Shown: positions 8,395-16,800 of the stretch, piece after piece | How positions within the stretch are numbered: position 1 is the stretch's first letter | How the letters are laid out: each line of letters opens with the position of its first letter | Assembly (NCBI RefSeq): GCF_014649955.1 | Contig: NZ_BMUA01000026.1 | Coordinates: forward strand, 1 to 64,000 | DNA: 64,000 nt | Direction: 5' to 3' | Origin: Streptomyces violascens | GTDB taxonomy: Bacteria; Actinomycetota; Actinomycetes; Streptomycetales; Streptomycetaceae | Notes under the pieces: generated by a model | The model's database searches: none | Told to the model about the DNA's origin: nothing | Seen by the model: the letters and a program-made list of their open reading frames with translations, nothing else | Program-made: the position numbers and the translations under genes

Positions 8395-9177
8395 ATGACC
8401 TCAGCACCTCACCTGTATGCACTGCCCGAACATCGCCGTCTGGATCTGAAGGCTCGATTCCCGCGTCTGACCGAAGAGCAGATATCCGACCGGTTGAGTC
8501 GCACTCTGGAGCGGCGCGGTGCCGCGTGTCAGCGCTTGGACAAGCGGCGCGGCCACCTGCCAGCCGTCGCCATTTTGGGCAGTGACGGACGCTGGCATCT
8601 ACGGCTCGGCACAGCCATGATCTGTTCCAGCGCGGCGCGCATCCTCGTCGACCTCGATGTCCCGGCTCCCACGCCCGGCACCGTGATCCCCCACTCCTTC
8701 AGGGCCCGCTTCCGGACCGACGACCATGCTGATCATGTCGTCGAAGAGGAACGGCCGGGTGCCCGGCCGGACTGGGACGTGGCGCTGACCGGCGAGGAGC
8801 GACAGCCGGATCTCGTGCCGCGGGGTGACCGGTGCCCGATCAACCTCGACCAAGGTGACTGGTCGCCCTGCAGTCTGGTGTCGCGAAGCGACTGGAAGGG
8901 CCGCAAGCGCAATCTGTACATCGCCGCGGCGGGGCCGATGTGCCATGCCTGCGGAGACAGCCTGGGGCAGGACCTTCACTACGACCGGTACACCCACTTC
9001 ATCACCGGCCTGCTGTGCAACGAATGCAGCAGCCACATCAACGAGTGTCCCCACCCGTCGGGCTGCTACCAGGCTGACTACCTCAACGATCCGCCGGCCG
9101 CTCACCTGAAGGAGCAGTACTACGTTGGCGGCAACCGCGACGACCGCAAGCGCGCCGGACGCACAGTGGCGGCCTGA
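8395..9177 (+). CDS. Recombination endonuclease VII-like protein
   Basis: 260 residues from the ATG at 8395; an in-frame extension upstream lacks a ribosome-binding site. The N-terminal 170 residues are unrecognised. The C-terminal ~70 residues match the endonuclease VII pattern: C-H-A-C-G-D-S-L-G, an H-Y-D in the active-site loop, then G-L-L-C-N-E-C-S and a Y-L-N-D-P-P close. The two C-x-x-C pairs should bind a structural zinc. The family cuts branched DNA and occurs in phages and actinobacterial mobile elements. It is divergent from the recombinase-like gene (gap 199 bp), so both may share a control region. Confidence 0.62.
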   Translation: MTSAPHLYALPEHRRLDLKARFPRLTEEQISDRLSRTLERRGAACQRLDKRRGHLPAVAILGSDGRWHLRLGTAMICSSAARILVDLDVPAPTPGTVIPHSFRARFRTDDHADHVVEEERPGARPDWDVALTGEERQPDLVPRGDRCPINLDQGDWSPCSLVSRSDWKGRKRNLYIAAAGPMCHACGDSLGQDLHYDRYTHFITGLLCNECSSHINECPHPSGCYQADYLNDPPAAHLKEQYYVGGNRDDRKRAGRTVAA

Positions 9178-9199
9178 CCTGCGACCCGCCGCCAGCGCA

Positions 9200-9236
9200 G
9201 CGGACGGCGGTGCCGCCAACGGCCGCCGCCGTCCGC
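9200..9236. terminator. Bidirectional terminator
   Basis: GCGGACGGCGG (9200-9210) pairs with CCGCCGTCCGC (9226-9236), with an inner GCCG/CGGC pairing. It lies between two convergent genes ending at 9177 (+) and 9321 (-). Confidence 0.7.
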
Positions 9237-9320
9237 CGGCCCCCGCATGAACGGGGTGCCGGTCGTGCTTCGGGACTGGCTCAGGGACCGGTACAGCTGG
9301 CCGGCGGATTCCAGGAGTGG

Positions 9321-10805
9321 CTATCGGTCACGTCGCAACCGGGCGAAGAGCCGCCGGATCCTGTTCGGCTCAGCCGCCTCCGGCCGAGGTCCCGTCTGCG
9401 GTACCGGCGCTCCGCTCGCCGGATGCTGGGGAGGTCTCGGCAATGGTGGCCGCTCGGGTCGGGGTGGCAGTGGGGCGGCCGGAGTTGGTGGCAGTGGCCG
9501 CGGCCCGGGGGTGGCATCTGGTCCAGAGGGGATCGCGGCGGAGGGTACCTCCGGCATAGGAAGATCCGGGCGGGAAGTGACGGCCGGTGGGACGGGTGCG
9601 CTCGGGGGCGGATCGACGGCGGTCGGCTGGCTTGTGCTGTCCGGCTTCGAGTACCCCTTCAGGATGAGCCGGGCCAGGTCATCGGAGGAGCCTCCCTCCG
9701 CTGCGGCGGGATGGCCTGGCGGTTCAGCGGCCTGGCTCTGGTCCCGCGGCGCGGTGGCACGCGGCGGGCCCGGCGCTTGCGGTGCTGTTGCGGGGCGGCT
9801 GCCCCGGGAGGGCGTCCGGCTGGCTGAACTTCCGGGCGGGCGGCTGTCGCGACGCTCGTCCGGCGACAGGGGTGGCGGGCACATCGGGGCGCCGGCCTGC
9901 TCGGTGTCCTTGTCCCAGGTCCAGTAGGCGAGGTACCAGTGCTCCTTGATCCAGAGCTGAACCTCGTCGACGCTGCGCTTGTGCGGGGCGAAGATCTTCC
10001 AGCCGGCTCCAACGGCCAGCACCTGCATCCCCACCTTCAGTTCCTTCCCCAACAAGGTCGGAAAGGCGCTGCGCAGCACCACCTCCACGGTCCGCCCCGG
10101 CTGTCCTGACGGAATCCCGGCCGCCAGGACCGCGAAGGGCTTGGCGCCGGCCATGCCGGTACGCAGGACCGTGCCGTGCACCGCCACCGGATGTTCGAGC
10201 CTGCGGCCCTTGGCTGCCGCTACCCGGTCGTGAAGCAGCCCGTAGGAGAGGTCGTCGGGGCCGTAGCAGAACTCGCTCCAGGGGATGCGCTTGCGCCGGT
10301 ACTCGACCGTGAACAACTCCGCGAGGTCAGGGTCGAAGTCACACCGCCGCAGGAACTGGGCCACCTTCACAGCGCTGTTGAGCGCCGGTGGCAGCCATGG
10401 CCGCACCGTGGTCACCCGGAGCAGGGTCCGCTCCTCGTCGTCCTCGGGTTCTCCCCCGATTGCGGTGGAAGCCGGCGAGGTTGGAGGGTCGTGCGCGGGG
10501 ATTGTCAGCCGGAGCGTGCCGTTCTTCATAACCTTCGCCAGCCCGTGCGAACCGAACGCGATGTCGTTCATGATGCGTGTCGGGTTCAGCGGGCAACCCA
10601 CGTCGTGGCCCTCGTGCAGCCGGAAGTGCGCCGAGACACGCGAGCCCCGGCGCAGGTAGGCCGGCACGATGGACACCGGCCGCGTGCAAGCCGAGCACTT
10701 CAGCGGCTCGACGAACGGCCACGGCTGCTGCTGGAGCATCCAGCGATACACCGGATTGCCCTTGCTGTCCTCCACCTTGACCACGCGCTCGCTCGAATCA
10801 GCCAT
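9321..10805 (-). CDS. Hypothetical protein with proline-rich tail
   Basis: 494 residues. Residues 1-310 look globular: a C-S-A-C knuckle (~38-41), an H-F-R-L-H-E-G-H-D segment followed by C-P-L-N-P (which could complete a metal site), and a K-I-F-A-P-H-K-R strand region. Residues 310-480 are low-complexity proline/alanine/arginine, ending in R-R-L-F-A-R-L-R-R-D-R. The Cys/His arrangement could bind zinc, but I do not recognise the family. It is the last gene before the insertion sequence and ends at a shared terminator. Confidence 0.65.
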   Translation of the reverse strand: MADSSERVVKVEDSKGNPVYRWMLQQQPWPFVEPLKCSACTRPVSIVPAYLRRGSRVSAHFRLHEGHDVGCPLNPTRIMNDIAFGSHGLAKVMKNGTLRLTIPAHDPPTSPASTAIGGEPEDDEERTLLRVTTVRPWLPPALNSAVKVAQFLRRCDFDPDLAELFTVEYRRKRIPWSEFCYGPDDLSYGLLHDRVAAAKGRRLEHPVAVHGTVLRTGMAGAKPFAVLAAGIPSGQPGRTVEVVLRSAFPTLLGKELKVGMQVLAVGAGWKIFAPHKRSVDEVQLWIKEHWYLAYWTWDKDTEQAGAPMCPPPLSPDERRDSRPPGSSASRTPSRGSRPATAPQAPGPPRATAPRDQSQAAEPPGHPAAAEGGSSDDLARLILKGYSKPDSTSQPTAVDPPPSAPVPPAVTSRPDLPMPEVPSAAIPSGPDATPGPRPLPPTPAAPLPPRPERPPLPRPPQHPASGAPVPQTGPRPEAAEPNRIRRLFARLRRDR

Positions 10806-11109
10806 CGTGAACGCTCCCCCTCTGCCCAGCTTCCCTGATCCTGCATGGCGCGCGCCGGCAACAACAGCCAGTTCCGGCGCGGCCGGTCGATCAGTGTCAC
10901 CCGCCCGTGCCGCCAGCTATGACGAGTTCGGCGAGCTTGGCCGGTCCCAGTGGCCCGGCCGGGCGATCAACTCCCCTCCTCTCGGCAGGACGAGACGACC
11001 GGGAGCTGCGCCGGCCTGAACACGTTGTGCTCGCCGAGGACCAGGTGGACGATCGTCATGACGGTGACGAGCGGTTTCCCGGTTGGGGGCAGACGGCCCG
11101 GCCGCCTAG
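10806..11109. other. Non-coding flank with gene fragment beside the insertion sequence
   Basis: About 300 bp. On the minus strand at ~10967-11095 a frame reads T-G-K-P-L-V-T-V-M-T-I-V-H-L-V-L-G-E-H-N-V-F-R-P and stops at 10967. It has no start of its own and its 5' side runs into the inverted repeat. It may be the 3' end of a gene cut by the insertion sequence, but I found no matching 5' part on the far side (12486-12780), where I see no gene. Confidence 0.4.
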
Positions 11110-11130
11110 TACTGCAACGACACTCCGTGA
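11110..11130 (+). repeat. IS inverted repeat, outer end (11110 side)
   Basis: Begins TACTGCAACGACACTCCGTG and matches the other end (12461-12481, reverse complement) perfectly over 21 bases; after one mismatch two further bases (GT) also match. Confidence 0.9.
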
Positions 11131-11269
11131 TGTCCTCTGCGTTTGTAGTGGCTGATGCGGGCTCGGGCTTGGCTTCTTCTGCGCCATAGCGACCAGGCAA
11201 GGACGTGCTGGGTGGCATGGTGGATGGGAGAGGAAATGCGGTTGAAGAGCCGCCGGGCCTCGTTCATGG

Positions 11270-12430
11270 TCACGGGGATGAGGGATCGCTCGCTGCCGGT
11301 GTCGGGATCCCCTTTTTTGCCTCGGCTCGCAGGACGGCGAGGAAGGCGAGGGCGGCCATGGAGAGAGTTATATGCCGGTACCAAGCTGTGTAGCCGCGGA
11401 CTTGGTAGTGGTCGAGTCCCGTCTCGTTCTTCGCGGTTTGAAAGCATTCCTCGACCATCCACCGGGACCCTGCGACGGACACGAGTTCATCAAGGAAAGT
11501 CCCAGCCGGGCAGAAACAGATGTAGTAAGCGATGTCCGTGTCATCTGTGAGGCTGCGCCGCGCGAGGAGCCAGTGGTCCCAGCCCTCGCGCCGCCAGGGG
11601 CGGATCGCGGCTGTGGCCCAGTCGTACTCGCGCGGGCCGCGAGCACCGTCACCACAGCTCAGGCGTGTCCAGGCGTCGTCGGGCAGTTGACTGACCAGTT
11701 CATGGGCCCGGGCCTGCCCGAAGAATTCCATGGTCATGACCATCTGCGATTTCGGGACTGCGAGGACATGCGGGATGTCGTGTTCTTCCAGCCACAACCG
11801 GATTCGACTCACCTGGCCGTAGAGCTCATCAGCGGTCACCCAGCCGAACGGCATCCCGGAGGCCACCGCGCGCTTGAGCATGCGCAGGCCCAAGTCCGGT
11901 TTGGTGGCGAACTCGACGTCGTCACCGATACCGGCCGCCCGGCAACGCTCACGATCCGATGTCCAGTCTTTCGGAAGGTACAGTTCGCAGTCGATCAGCG
12001 CCCGGCCCTTGCCTGATCCGTAGGCCATGAAGACCCCGACCTGGGAATTCTCGATCCGGCCGGCCGTCCCGGAATACTGCCTGCCCACGCCCGCAGACCG
12101 GACGCCCTTCTTCAGGAATCCCGTCTCGTCGAGAATGAGAATTCCCCGCTCGGGATCCCCGAGATGCTCCACCACCGCGTCACGGACGTCGTCACGCACA
12201 GCGTCGGCATCCCACAAGTAGTGGTTCAGCAGACGCTGCATGCCCTGAGGACCGGTGTCACCGGCGGCCTCGGCCAGGGTCCAGCCGTTCTTCCGCTCGT
12301 TCTCACTGAGCAGTCCCCGCAGGTAGGACACCATCCGCCGCCGGGACTCCACCCGCCCGAACCGGCCCGCGAACCGAGCCACGAAGTCGTCAAACGCCCC
12401 TGCCCATCCGTCAGTTATCTCTGCCCGCAC
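11270..12430 (-). CDS. IS701-family DDE transposase (zero-frame product)
   Basis: 386 residues from a GTG. Catalytic candidates are D101 (L-D-E-T-G-F-L-K-K-G), D201 (T-A-D-E-L-Y-G) and E327/E328 (M-V-E-E-C-F-Q-T-A-K-N-E-T-G). Residues 1-95 carry the usual IS701 N-terminal helical domain. After A-K-K (371-373) the frame leaves the family pattern and stops at 11270. The conserved-looking C-terminus (S-L-I-P-V-T-M-N-E-A-R-R-L and A-W-S-L-W-R-R-R-S-Q-A-R-A-R) is in the -1 frame and runs to a TAG at 11106. The switch point is A-AAA-AAG (minus strand, 11312-11318), either a programmed slip site or an indel. The joined product would be about 440 residues. Confidence 0.85.
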   Translation of the reverse strand: MRAEITDGWAGAFDDFVARFAGRFGRVESRRRMVSYLRGLLSENERKNGWTLAEAAGDTGPQGMQRLLNHYLWDADAVRDDVRDAVVEHLGDPERGILILDETGFLKKGVRSAGVGRQYSGTAGRIENSQVGVFMAYGSGKGRALIDCELYLPKDWTSDRERCRAAGIGDDVEFATKPDLGLRMLKRAVASGMPFGWVTADELYGQVSRIRLWLEEHDIPHVLAVPKSQMVMTMEFFGQARAHELVSQLPDDAWTRLSCGDGARGPREYDWATAAIRPWRREGWDHWLLARRSLTDDTDIAYYICFCPAGTFLDELVSVAGSRWMVEECFQTAKNETGLDHYQVRGYTAWYRHITLSMAALAFLAVLRAEAKKGIPTPAASDPSSP

Positions 12431-12460
12431 GCAGCGATCAACGATGCGCTGCCCACAACG

Positions 12461-12481
12461 TCACGGAGTGTCGTTGCAGTA
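12461..12481 (-). repeat. IS inverted repeat, outer end (12481 side)
   Basis: Reverse complement of the 11110-11130 repeat, 21/21 identical. The transposase GTG start lies about 30 bp inside this end, so its promoter must sit in or near the repeat. Confidence 0.9.
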
Positions 12482-12780
12482 TTAGGGCGGTGAAGGCGGG
12501 CATTGGGGCGACCGGGCGGCGTAGCGTACGGGGCATGCCGGGCGCAGCAGAGCCGCGGGGACGTCGATGCCCTGGGAGTGCTGGATGAGGAGGCCGATGT
12601 GCCCGGCACCGAGCCGGGCAGGTCGTTGGAATCGCCTGACCGTCGACGCCTATCGGCGGAGGCTTCGCTGACCGACCCGAGCTGCCGCGGCGACTTGCAG
12701 CTGCCTGAACTTCACATCGACGCAGACGCCAGTGCACGAGACGCCCGGCGGTGACTTGGGGAGGTAGGTACGGTGGGCTC

Positions 12781-13416
12781 ATGCGGATGGATCGCGAATT
12801 CGACGCGTGCACGTTCGTGGTCGTGGGTCTTGAGCTGTCCCGACGCATCGGGGAGCTCAAGGTGGCCGGTGTTGCCGCGCTCGCAGCGCAGGGCGAGGGC
12901 TGGCGGTCTCAGTGGCGCGTGCACGCCCGCGTGGCTGCGGCTGCGGATGACGCGGACTCTGCGCGCCAGGGCAACTCCGTGCGGGTGGAGTCGGTAGGAG
13001 CCGCGTTGGCCGAGGTCGAGCGACGGCTGACCGGGAGTCCCCATGTCGTGGTGGCGCGGCTCGGCAGGACCGAGGCCAGCGTCTTCTGGGAGCATCGGAC
13101 GTCGTGTCCTCGCTTGGCTTCTCTGGTGGTGTGGGATGCCATGCGGTTGGCCCAGCTCGCGTGCCCGGCAGTCGCGGAGCCGTCCGAGCAGTCGCTGGCC
13201 TCGGCGTTAGGGGTGGCGCTCTCCGGGCCGGGCTCGTCCCTTACGCAGAAGGTCTGGGCGACGTCGGAAATCTACCGCCGCGCGCTCGTACAGGGACTGG
13301 CGGCTGGCCGGTGGTCGACTCTGCGCCAAGTAGAGGACCTCGTCGGCAAGCGGCCTCGCCCGGTGGAAGAGCATCTGATGCCGTCTGGCCCAGTCCAGGA
13401 AGGCCTGTTCGACTAG
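12781..13416 (+). CDS. Hypothetical protein
   Basis: About 211 residues from ATG 12781; GTG 12751 and ATG 12787 are alternatives. Residues 10-95 alternate short strands and helices (A-C-T-F-V-V-V-G-L-E-L). The C-terminal half is helical with a conserved-looking W-E-H-R-T-S-C-P-R-L segment. No membrane span or known catalytic motif. It is the first gene right of the insertion sequence and stands 150 bp before the MFS gene. Confidence 0.6.
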   Translation: MRMDREFDACTFVVVGLELSRRIGELKVAGVAALAAQGEGWRSQWRVHARVAAAADDADSARQGNSVRVESVGAALAEVERRLTGSPHVVVARLGRTEASVFWEHRTSCPRLASLVVWDAMRLAQLACPAVAEPSEQSLASALGVALSGPGSSLTQKVWATSEIYRRALVQGLAAGRWSTLRQVEDLVGKRPRPVEEHLMPSGPVQEGLFD

Positions 13417-13563
13417 CCCGCGCCGAGAGGCCCGGTTCAAAATGGGGCAGATTCCGGTGTGGCGTGCTCTGCCGGGCGAGCAAGTTCGTATCGTGCGGTC
13501 ACGTATGGCTGAATTACCCGCGATTCTGGGCGAGTTGGCGACGGGCGTCGGTAGGGTCCGCGG

Positions 13564-14832
13564 GTGCTCTCCGGTCTCAATGTTGCCCTCCTGTCCCAGC
13601 CGCGTCTGCGGCTTCTGGCCGCGGCCCGGTTCGTCTCGGTCCTCGGCAGTGCGTTCGGGCCGATCGCCGTCTCCTTCGGAGTGCTGGCGCTGCCTGGTGC
13701 GACGCCGGGGGATCTCTCGCTCGTGCTGGCATGTCAGGCGCTGCCGCAACTGATCTTCGTACTGTGGGGCGGGGTGCTCGGTGACCGGGTGCGCTCCCGG
13801 TTCCGGCTCGTGTCCGTGACGGAGAGCGCGGCGGCGGCGTGCTGGACCGGTCTGGCCGTGCTGTTCGCCGCCGGAGGGCCGATCTGGCTGATCGCTCTGC
13901 TCGCGGCGCTGGGCGGAGTGACCCGTGGCCTGTTCTCCCCGGCCCTTGAGGGCATGGTCGTCGACGTGATCGAGGACAAGGCCGACCGGCAGCAGGCGAA
14001 CGCCTTGCTGAAGGTGAGCACGAACACGGCGCGCCTGCTCGGGATGACGCTCGCCGGGGTGGTGGTGAGCCTCCTCGGGCCAGCGCTCGCCCTTGCCCTG
14101 GACGCACTCTCTTTCGCGGCCTGTGCTGCTCTGTTCACGGCACTGGGCCGGCGTACGCCGGACCGGCCGGTCCGCTACAAGTCGTCGGCCCTTCGGGATC
14201 TGCGCGAGGGGTGGCGGGAGTTCGTGGCGCACGAGTGGCTATGGGTGACGACCGGCCAGTTGGCGTTCGTCCTCGCGGTGGTCAACGCCGTGGCGGGGCT
14301 GCTGGGGCCGATGCTGGCGAAGGCCTATCTCGGCGGGGCGTGGGCGTGGGCGCTGGTGATGGTGGCCCAGGTGGTCGGGCAGGTCGGCGGGGCGGGCTGG
14401 GCGGGGCGGCTGCGTCCAGGCCGCCCGATGCTTCTGGCGACCGTGTGCACGGCCGGGGCGGCGCTGCCTGCGCTGCTCCTCGCGGTGCGCGCTCCCCTGC
14501 TGCTGGTCCTCGCTGGGGCTTTGGCGTACGGCGTGATGTGGGACGTGACGATGGTGTTGTGGCGCACGTGTCTGCAGCGGGAGGTCCCTCAGGAGGCCAT
14601 CTCCCGGGTGTCGTCGATCGACTTGCTGGGGTGCCTCGCGCTGGCGCCGGCCGGTCTGGCGGTGGCCGGGCCTCTGGCTGCGGTGTACGGTCCGGGCGCG
14701 ATTGCGCTCGGCAGTGCGGGGTTGGTCGTCGTGGCGGTGGGGCTGGCCCTCCTGTCGCGGGACATCCGTACGCTCCCGGGCGAGTCTCAGGCGCAGAGGG
14801 AGATGGCACCGGCCGCCGCGTCCGCGACGTGA
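13564..14832 (+). CDS. MFS transporter (candidate exporter of the RiPP cluster)
   Basis: 422 residues, GTG start. About twelve hydrophobic spans. The first loop carries the MFS motif-A-like G-V-L-G-D-R-V-R-S-R after span 2, and a charged central loop (R-T-P-D-R-P-V-R-Y-K) splits the protein into two halves. The architecture matches the EntS/drug-efflux type of MFS exporter. It ends 17 bp before the convergent end of the oxygenase operon, so it may export the cluster product, but direct evidence is only proximity. No strong ribosome-binding site precedes the GTG. Confidence 0.82.
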   Translation: MLSGLNVALLSQPRLRLLAAARFVSVLGSAFGPIAVSFGVLALPGATPGDLSLVLACQALPQLIFVLWGGVLGDRVRSRFRLVSVTESAAAACWTGLAVLFAAGGPIWLIALLAALGGVTRGLFSPALEGMVVDVIEDKADRQQANALLKVSTNTARLLGMTLAGVVVSLLGPALALALDALSFAACAALFTALGRRTPDRPVRYKSSALRDLREGWREFVAHEWLWVTTGQLAFVLAVVNAVAGLLGPMLAKAYLGGAWAWALVMVAQVVGQVGGAGWAGRLRPGRPMLLATVCTAGAALPALLLAVRAPLLLVLAGALAYGVMWDVTMVLWRTCLQREVPQEAISRVSSIDLLGCLALAPAGLAVAGPLAAVYGPGAIALGSAGLVVVAVGLALLSRDIRTLPGESQAQREMAPAAASAT

Positions 14833-14848
14833 GCGGTCTCGGCCGGAA

Positions 14849-15415
14849 TCAGGTTCTGGTGGCCCGGGCAGTGAGGACGGCCACCGTGTGCCCGTCGGTG
14901 ACGGGGAGCACGGAGTGGGTGAGCCAGCCCGGTGCGACGACGGTAAGTCCGGCCTGCGCCTGCAGGGTCAGGGCGCGCCCCCAGGGCAGGCCGGGCACCG
15001 TGGCGGAGTCACAGCCCGCGCGCGGGTCGTGGAGACAGAGCGCTCCTGAACACTCGTGCGCGGCTTCTCCCGTGGTGGCCAGGTAGCACCAGGCGGTCCA
15101 GACGGCGTGGCCGGAGGCGAGCGGGATGCGGTGGCCGGCCGCCCAGATCTCGACGCCCACCCGCACCGCGAGCGGTACGGCGGGGTGCGGGTGAATGGTC
15201 TGGGCGAGGGTGGCTAGGACCGTGCGGGCCGTGTCCGTGTCCAGGACGTCGGCGGCTTCGATCTCGCGGAAGCCGTGTGGGGTCTGGCGCATCTGGGCGG
15301 CCAGGAGAGCGTGATCGGCGGCGGGGTGAAGGGTGCCGAGCCAGACAGGCGTGGTCCACCGGTCCTCCATCGTGGCGTCGGTGGCCGGGAAGGGGAGCGT
15401 AGTGAGGGCGGTCAC
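14849..15415 (-). CDS. Oxygenase-like paralogue lacking iron ligands (arm A)
   Basis: 188 residues from GTG 15415, overlapping the oxygenase stop by four bases (GTGA), so the pair should be translationally coupled. Its C-terminal half (S-G-A-L-C-L-H-D-P-R-A-G, V-P-G-L-P-W-G-R, T-V-V-A-P-G-W-L) matches the last gene of the rightward operon (21445-21888) and more weakly the neighbouring 2OG oxygenase. Where the oxygenase has H-A-H-H-D, this protein has P-L-A-S-G, so it cannot bind iron in the usual way. I infer a non-catalytic partner or substrate-binding subunit. Confidence 0.62.
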   Translation of the reverse strand: MTALTTLPFPATDATMEDRWTTPVWLGTLHPAADHALLAAQMRQTPHGFREIEAADVLDTDTARTVLATLAQTIHPHPAVPLAVRVGVEIWAAGHRIPLASGHAVWTAWCYLATTGEAAHECSGALCLHDPRAGCDSATVPGLPWGRALTLQAQAGLTVVAPGWLTHSVLPVTDGHTVAVLTARATRT

Positions 15416-16014
15416 CGGGTCTCCAGGGTGACGTTGAAGGCGACGCACAGCCGGGCGGTGTTGCAGTGGTGGGGGGCGACGCCGTGCCGGAGCCAGGAGG
15501 GGAAGGCAATGAGCAGCCCCGGGCGGGGCGGGACCGCGCACAAGTCGCCGGGGCCGGTGGGCTCGGTGGCCAGGCGGGCCGGGCGGGGGTCGGCGAGTTC
15601 GAGAGCGCCGGTGGGATCCGGTGCGGTGCGCAGGTAGTAGACACCGGAGACGGCGCTGTCGTGGTGCGCGTGGATCTCGTGGAAGCCGCCGGTGCGGTAG
15701 TGGACGGCCCATGCTGTCGTGTGGAGCGGAGTCTGGGGTGCGGCGCCGGTGACGCTGAGCGCGGCTTGGCGGATCCAGCGGTTGAGGGAGTGGATGGCCG
15801 GGAGCGGCCACGTCAGGATGTCCGGAGCCGACTTGCGGGCACTGGCTACGCCGAGGGAGCGCGAGGTGTCGGTGTGTTCGCGGGTGAGGATCTCTTCGGC
15901 CAGCGCGGCGGTGTCGGGTCCGGTGGGAGTGGTGCGTTGGTAGAGCCGGGTGGGCCACAGGTGCTGGAGGGCGCCGTGGGCCGTCCAACTGCCGGTTGTC
16001 GCAGGGGCGTTCAC
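15412..16014 (-). CDS. 2OG-Fe(II) oxygenase, TIGR02466-like (arm A)
   Basis: 200 residues; ATG overlaps the methyltransferase stop (ATGA). The jelly-roll signature is visible: H117-x-D119 in I-H-A-H-H-D-S-A-V-S-G-V-Y-Y-L, the distal H177 in W-L-R-H-G-V, and R188 in R-L-C-V-A-F-N for the 2-oxoglutarate carboxylate. Such enzymes hydroxylate or otherwise oxidise a C-H bond using Fe(II), O2 and 2-oxoglutarate. It closely parallels the oxygenase of the opposite operon (20798-21412), including the A-W-A-V-x-Y-R segment. Within this cluster the likely substrate is the modified peptide. Confidence 0.78.
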   Translation of the reverse strand: MNAPATTGSWTAHGALQHLWPTRLYQRTTPTGPDTAALAEEILTREHTDTSRSLGVASARKSAPDILTWPLPAIHSLNRWIRQAALSVTGAAPQTPLHTTAWAVHYRTGGFHEIHAHHDSAVSGVYYLRTAPDPTGALELADPRPARLATEPTGPGDLCAVPPRPGLLIAFPSWLRHGVAPHHCNTARLCVAFNVTLETR

Positions 16015-16766
16015 GGGGCGGCTCCGGCAGGGGTGTAGACGGAGATGTGCTGGGTGGAGGTGGCGGTCAGGGGCGCCCGGTGCCAGTCGGCGTACCGGTC
16101 GGTGAGGTTGAGGCCGGCGTCTGCGGCGAGCAGGTCGAGTTCGGAGAGGTGGACGTAGCGCATGGCGACCGGCAGGAGCCGCAGGCCGTCCTGGTCGAAG
16201 CGGAGCTCCTGGAAACGGATGGTCTGGGCGATGGGGTCGTGGGTGATCGCGGAGAGACTCAGATGGGTGTCGGTCAGGTCGCGGATGGCGAGTTGCTGAG
16301 CGCCGGCGAGCAGGCCGGGGGCGCGCGGGATGGTTGCCTCGATGACGAAGCGGCCGCCGGGCGCGAGGGCGCGGACCACCTGCTGGAGGCAGGCGGCCTG
16401 GCGGGGCTGGGTCATCAGGAAGTAGAAGCTCGAGAAGGCGACATAGATCAGCTCGAAGCGTTCGCTCCCGGTGTCGAGGTCGGCCATGTCCGCGGTGTGC
16501 GTTGTGACGGCCCGGTCACCGCGGTGGCGGTGCAGCTCGTCGAGCATGGCCGCGGAGACGTCGATGCCGGTGACCGGGATGCCGAGGTCCGCGAGCGGAA
16601 GCGCGATGCGGCCCGTTCCCACCGCTAGCTCCAGTGCCTTGCCTGCGGTGCCGGTCAGCGAGGCCAGGAAGTCGACGGCCGGCCCAGGGTCGCGGCCTTG
16701 GTGTTCGTGGTTGTAGTGGGGCGCCCACTGGTCCCACAACTGCTGCTGGCGTCCGGTCTCGTCCAC
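16011..16766 (-). CDS. Class I SAM-dependent methyltransferase
   Basis: 251 residues. Residues ~40-150 form a Rossmann methyltransferase: motif I L-E-L-A-V-G-T-G-R-I-A (41-51), the acidic strand end G-I-D-V-S-A-A-M (~67-74), D-M-A-D-L and F-E-L-I-Y-V-A-F. A C-terminal beta-rich extension (residues 160-250) ends H-I-S-V-Y-T-P. It is the first modification gene downstream of the candidate precursor, beyond a strong hairpin, and overlaps the oxygenase start by four bases. The methyl acceptor is unknown. Confidence 0.8.
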   Translation of the reverse strand: MDETGRQQQLWDQWAPHYNHEHQGRDPGPAVDFLASLTGTAGKALELAVGTGRIALPLADLGIPVTGIDVSAAMLDELHRHRGDRAVTTHTADMADLDTGSERFELIYVAFSSFYFLMTQPRQAACLQQVVRALAPGGRFVIEATIPRAPGLLAGAQQLAIRDLTDTHLSLSAITHDPIAQTIRFQELRFDQDGLRLLPVAMRYVHLSELDLLAADAGLNLTDRYADWHRAPLTATSTQHISVYTPAGAAP

Positions 16767-16800
16767 GTGCCCCTCCCGATCGGCCGGTCTCGTCTGGAGA

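Larger units (their letters stand above)
11110..12481 (-). mobile_element. IS701-family insertion sequence
   Basis: 1372 bp, bounded by inverted repeats whose outer 21 bases are identical. It encodes one DDE transposase on the minus strand. It is flanked by YTAR-type tetranucleotides, CTAG at 11106-11109 and TTAG at 12482-12485, consistent with the 4-bp target preference of the IS701 family except for one mismatch. Both ends and the DDE residues are intact. Confidence 0.85.
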
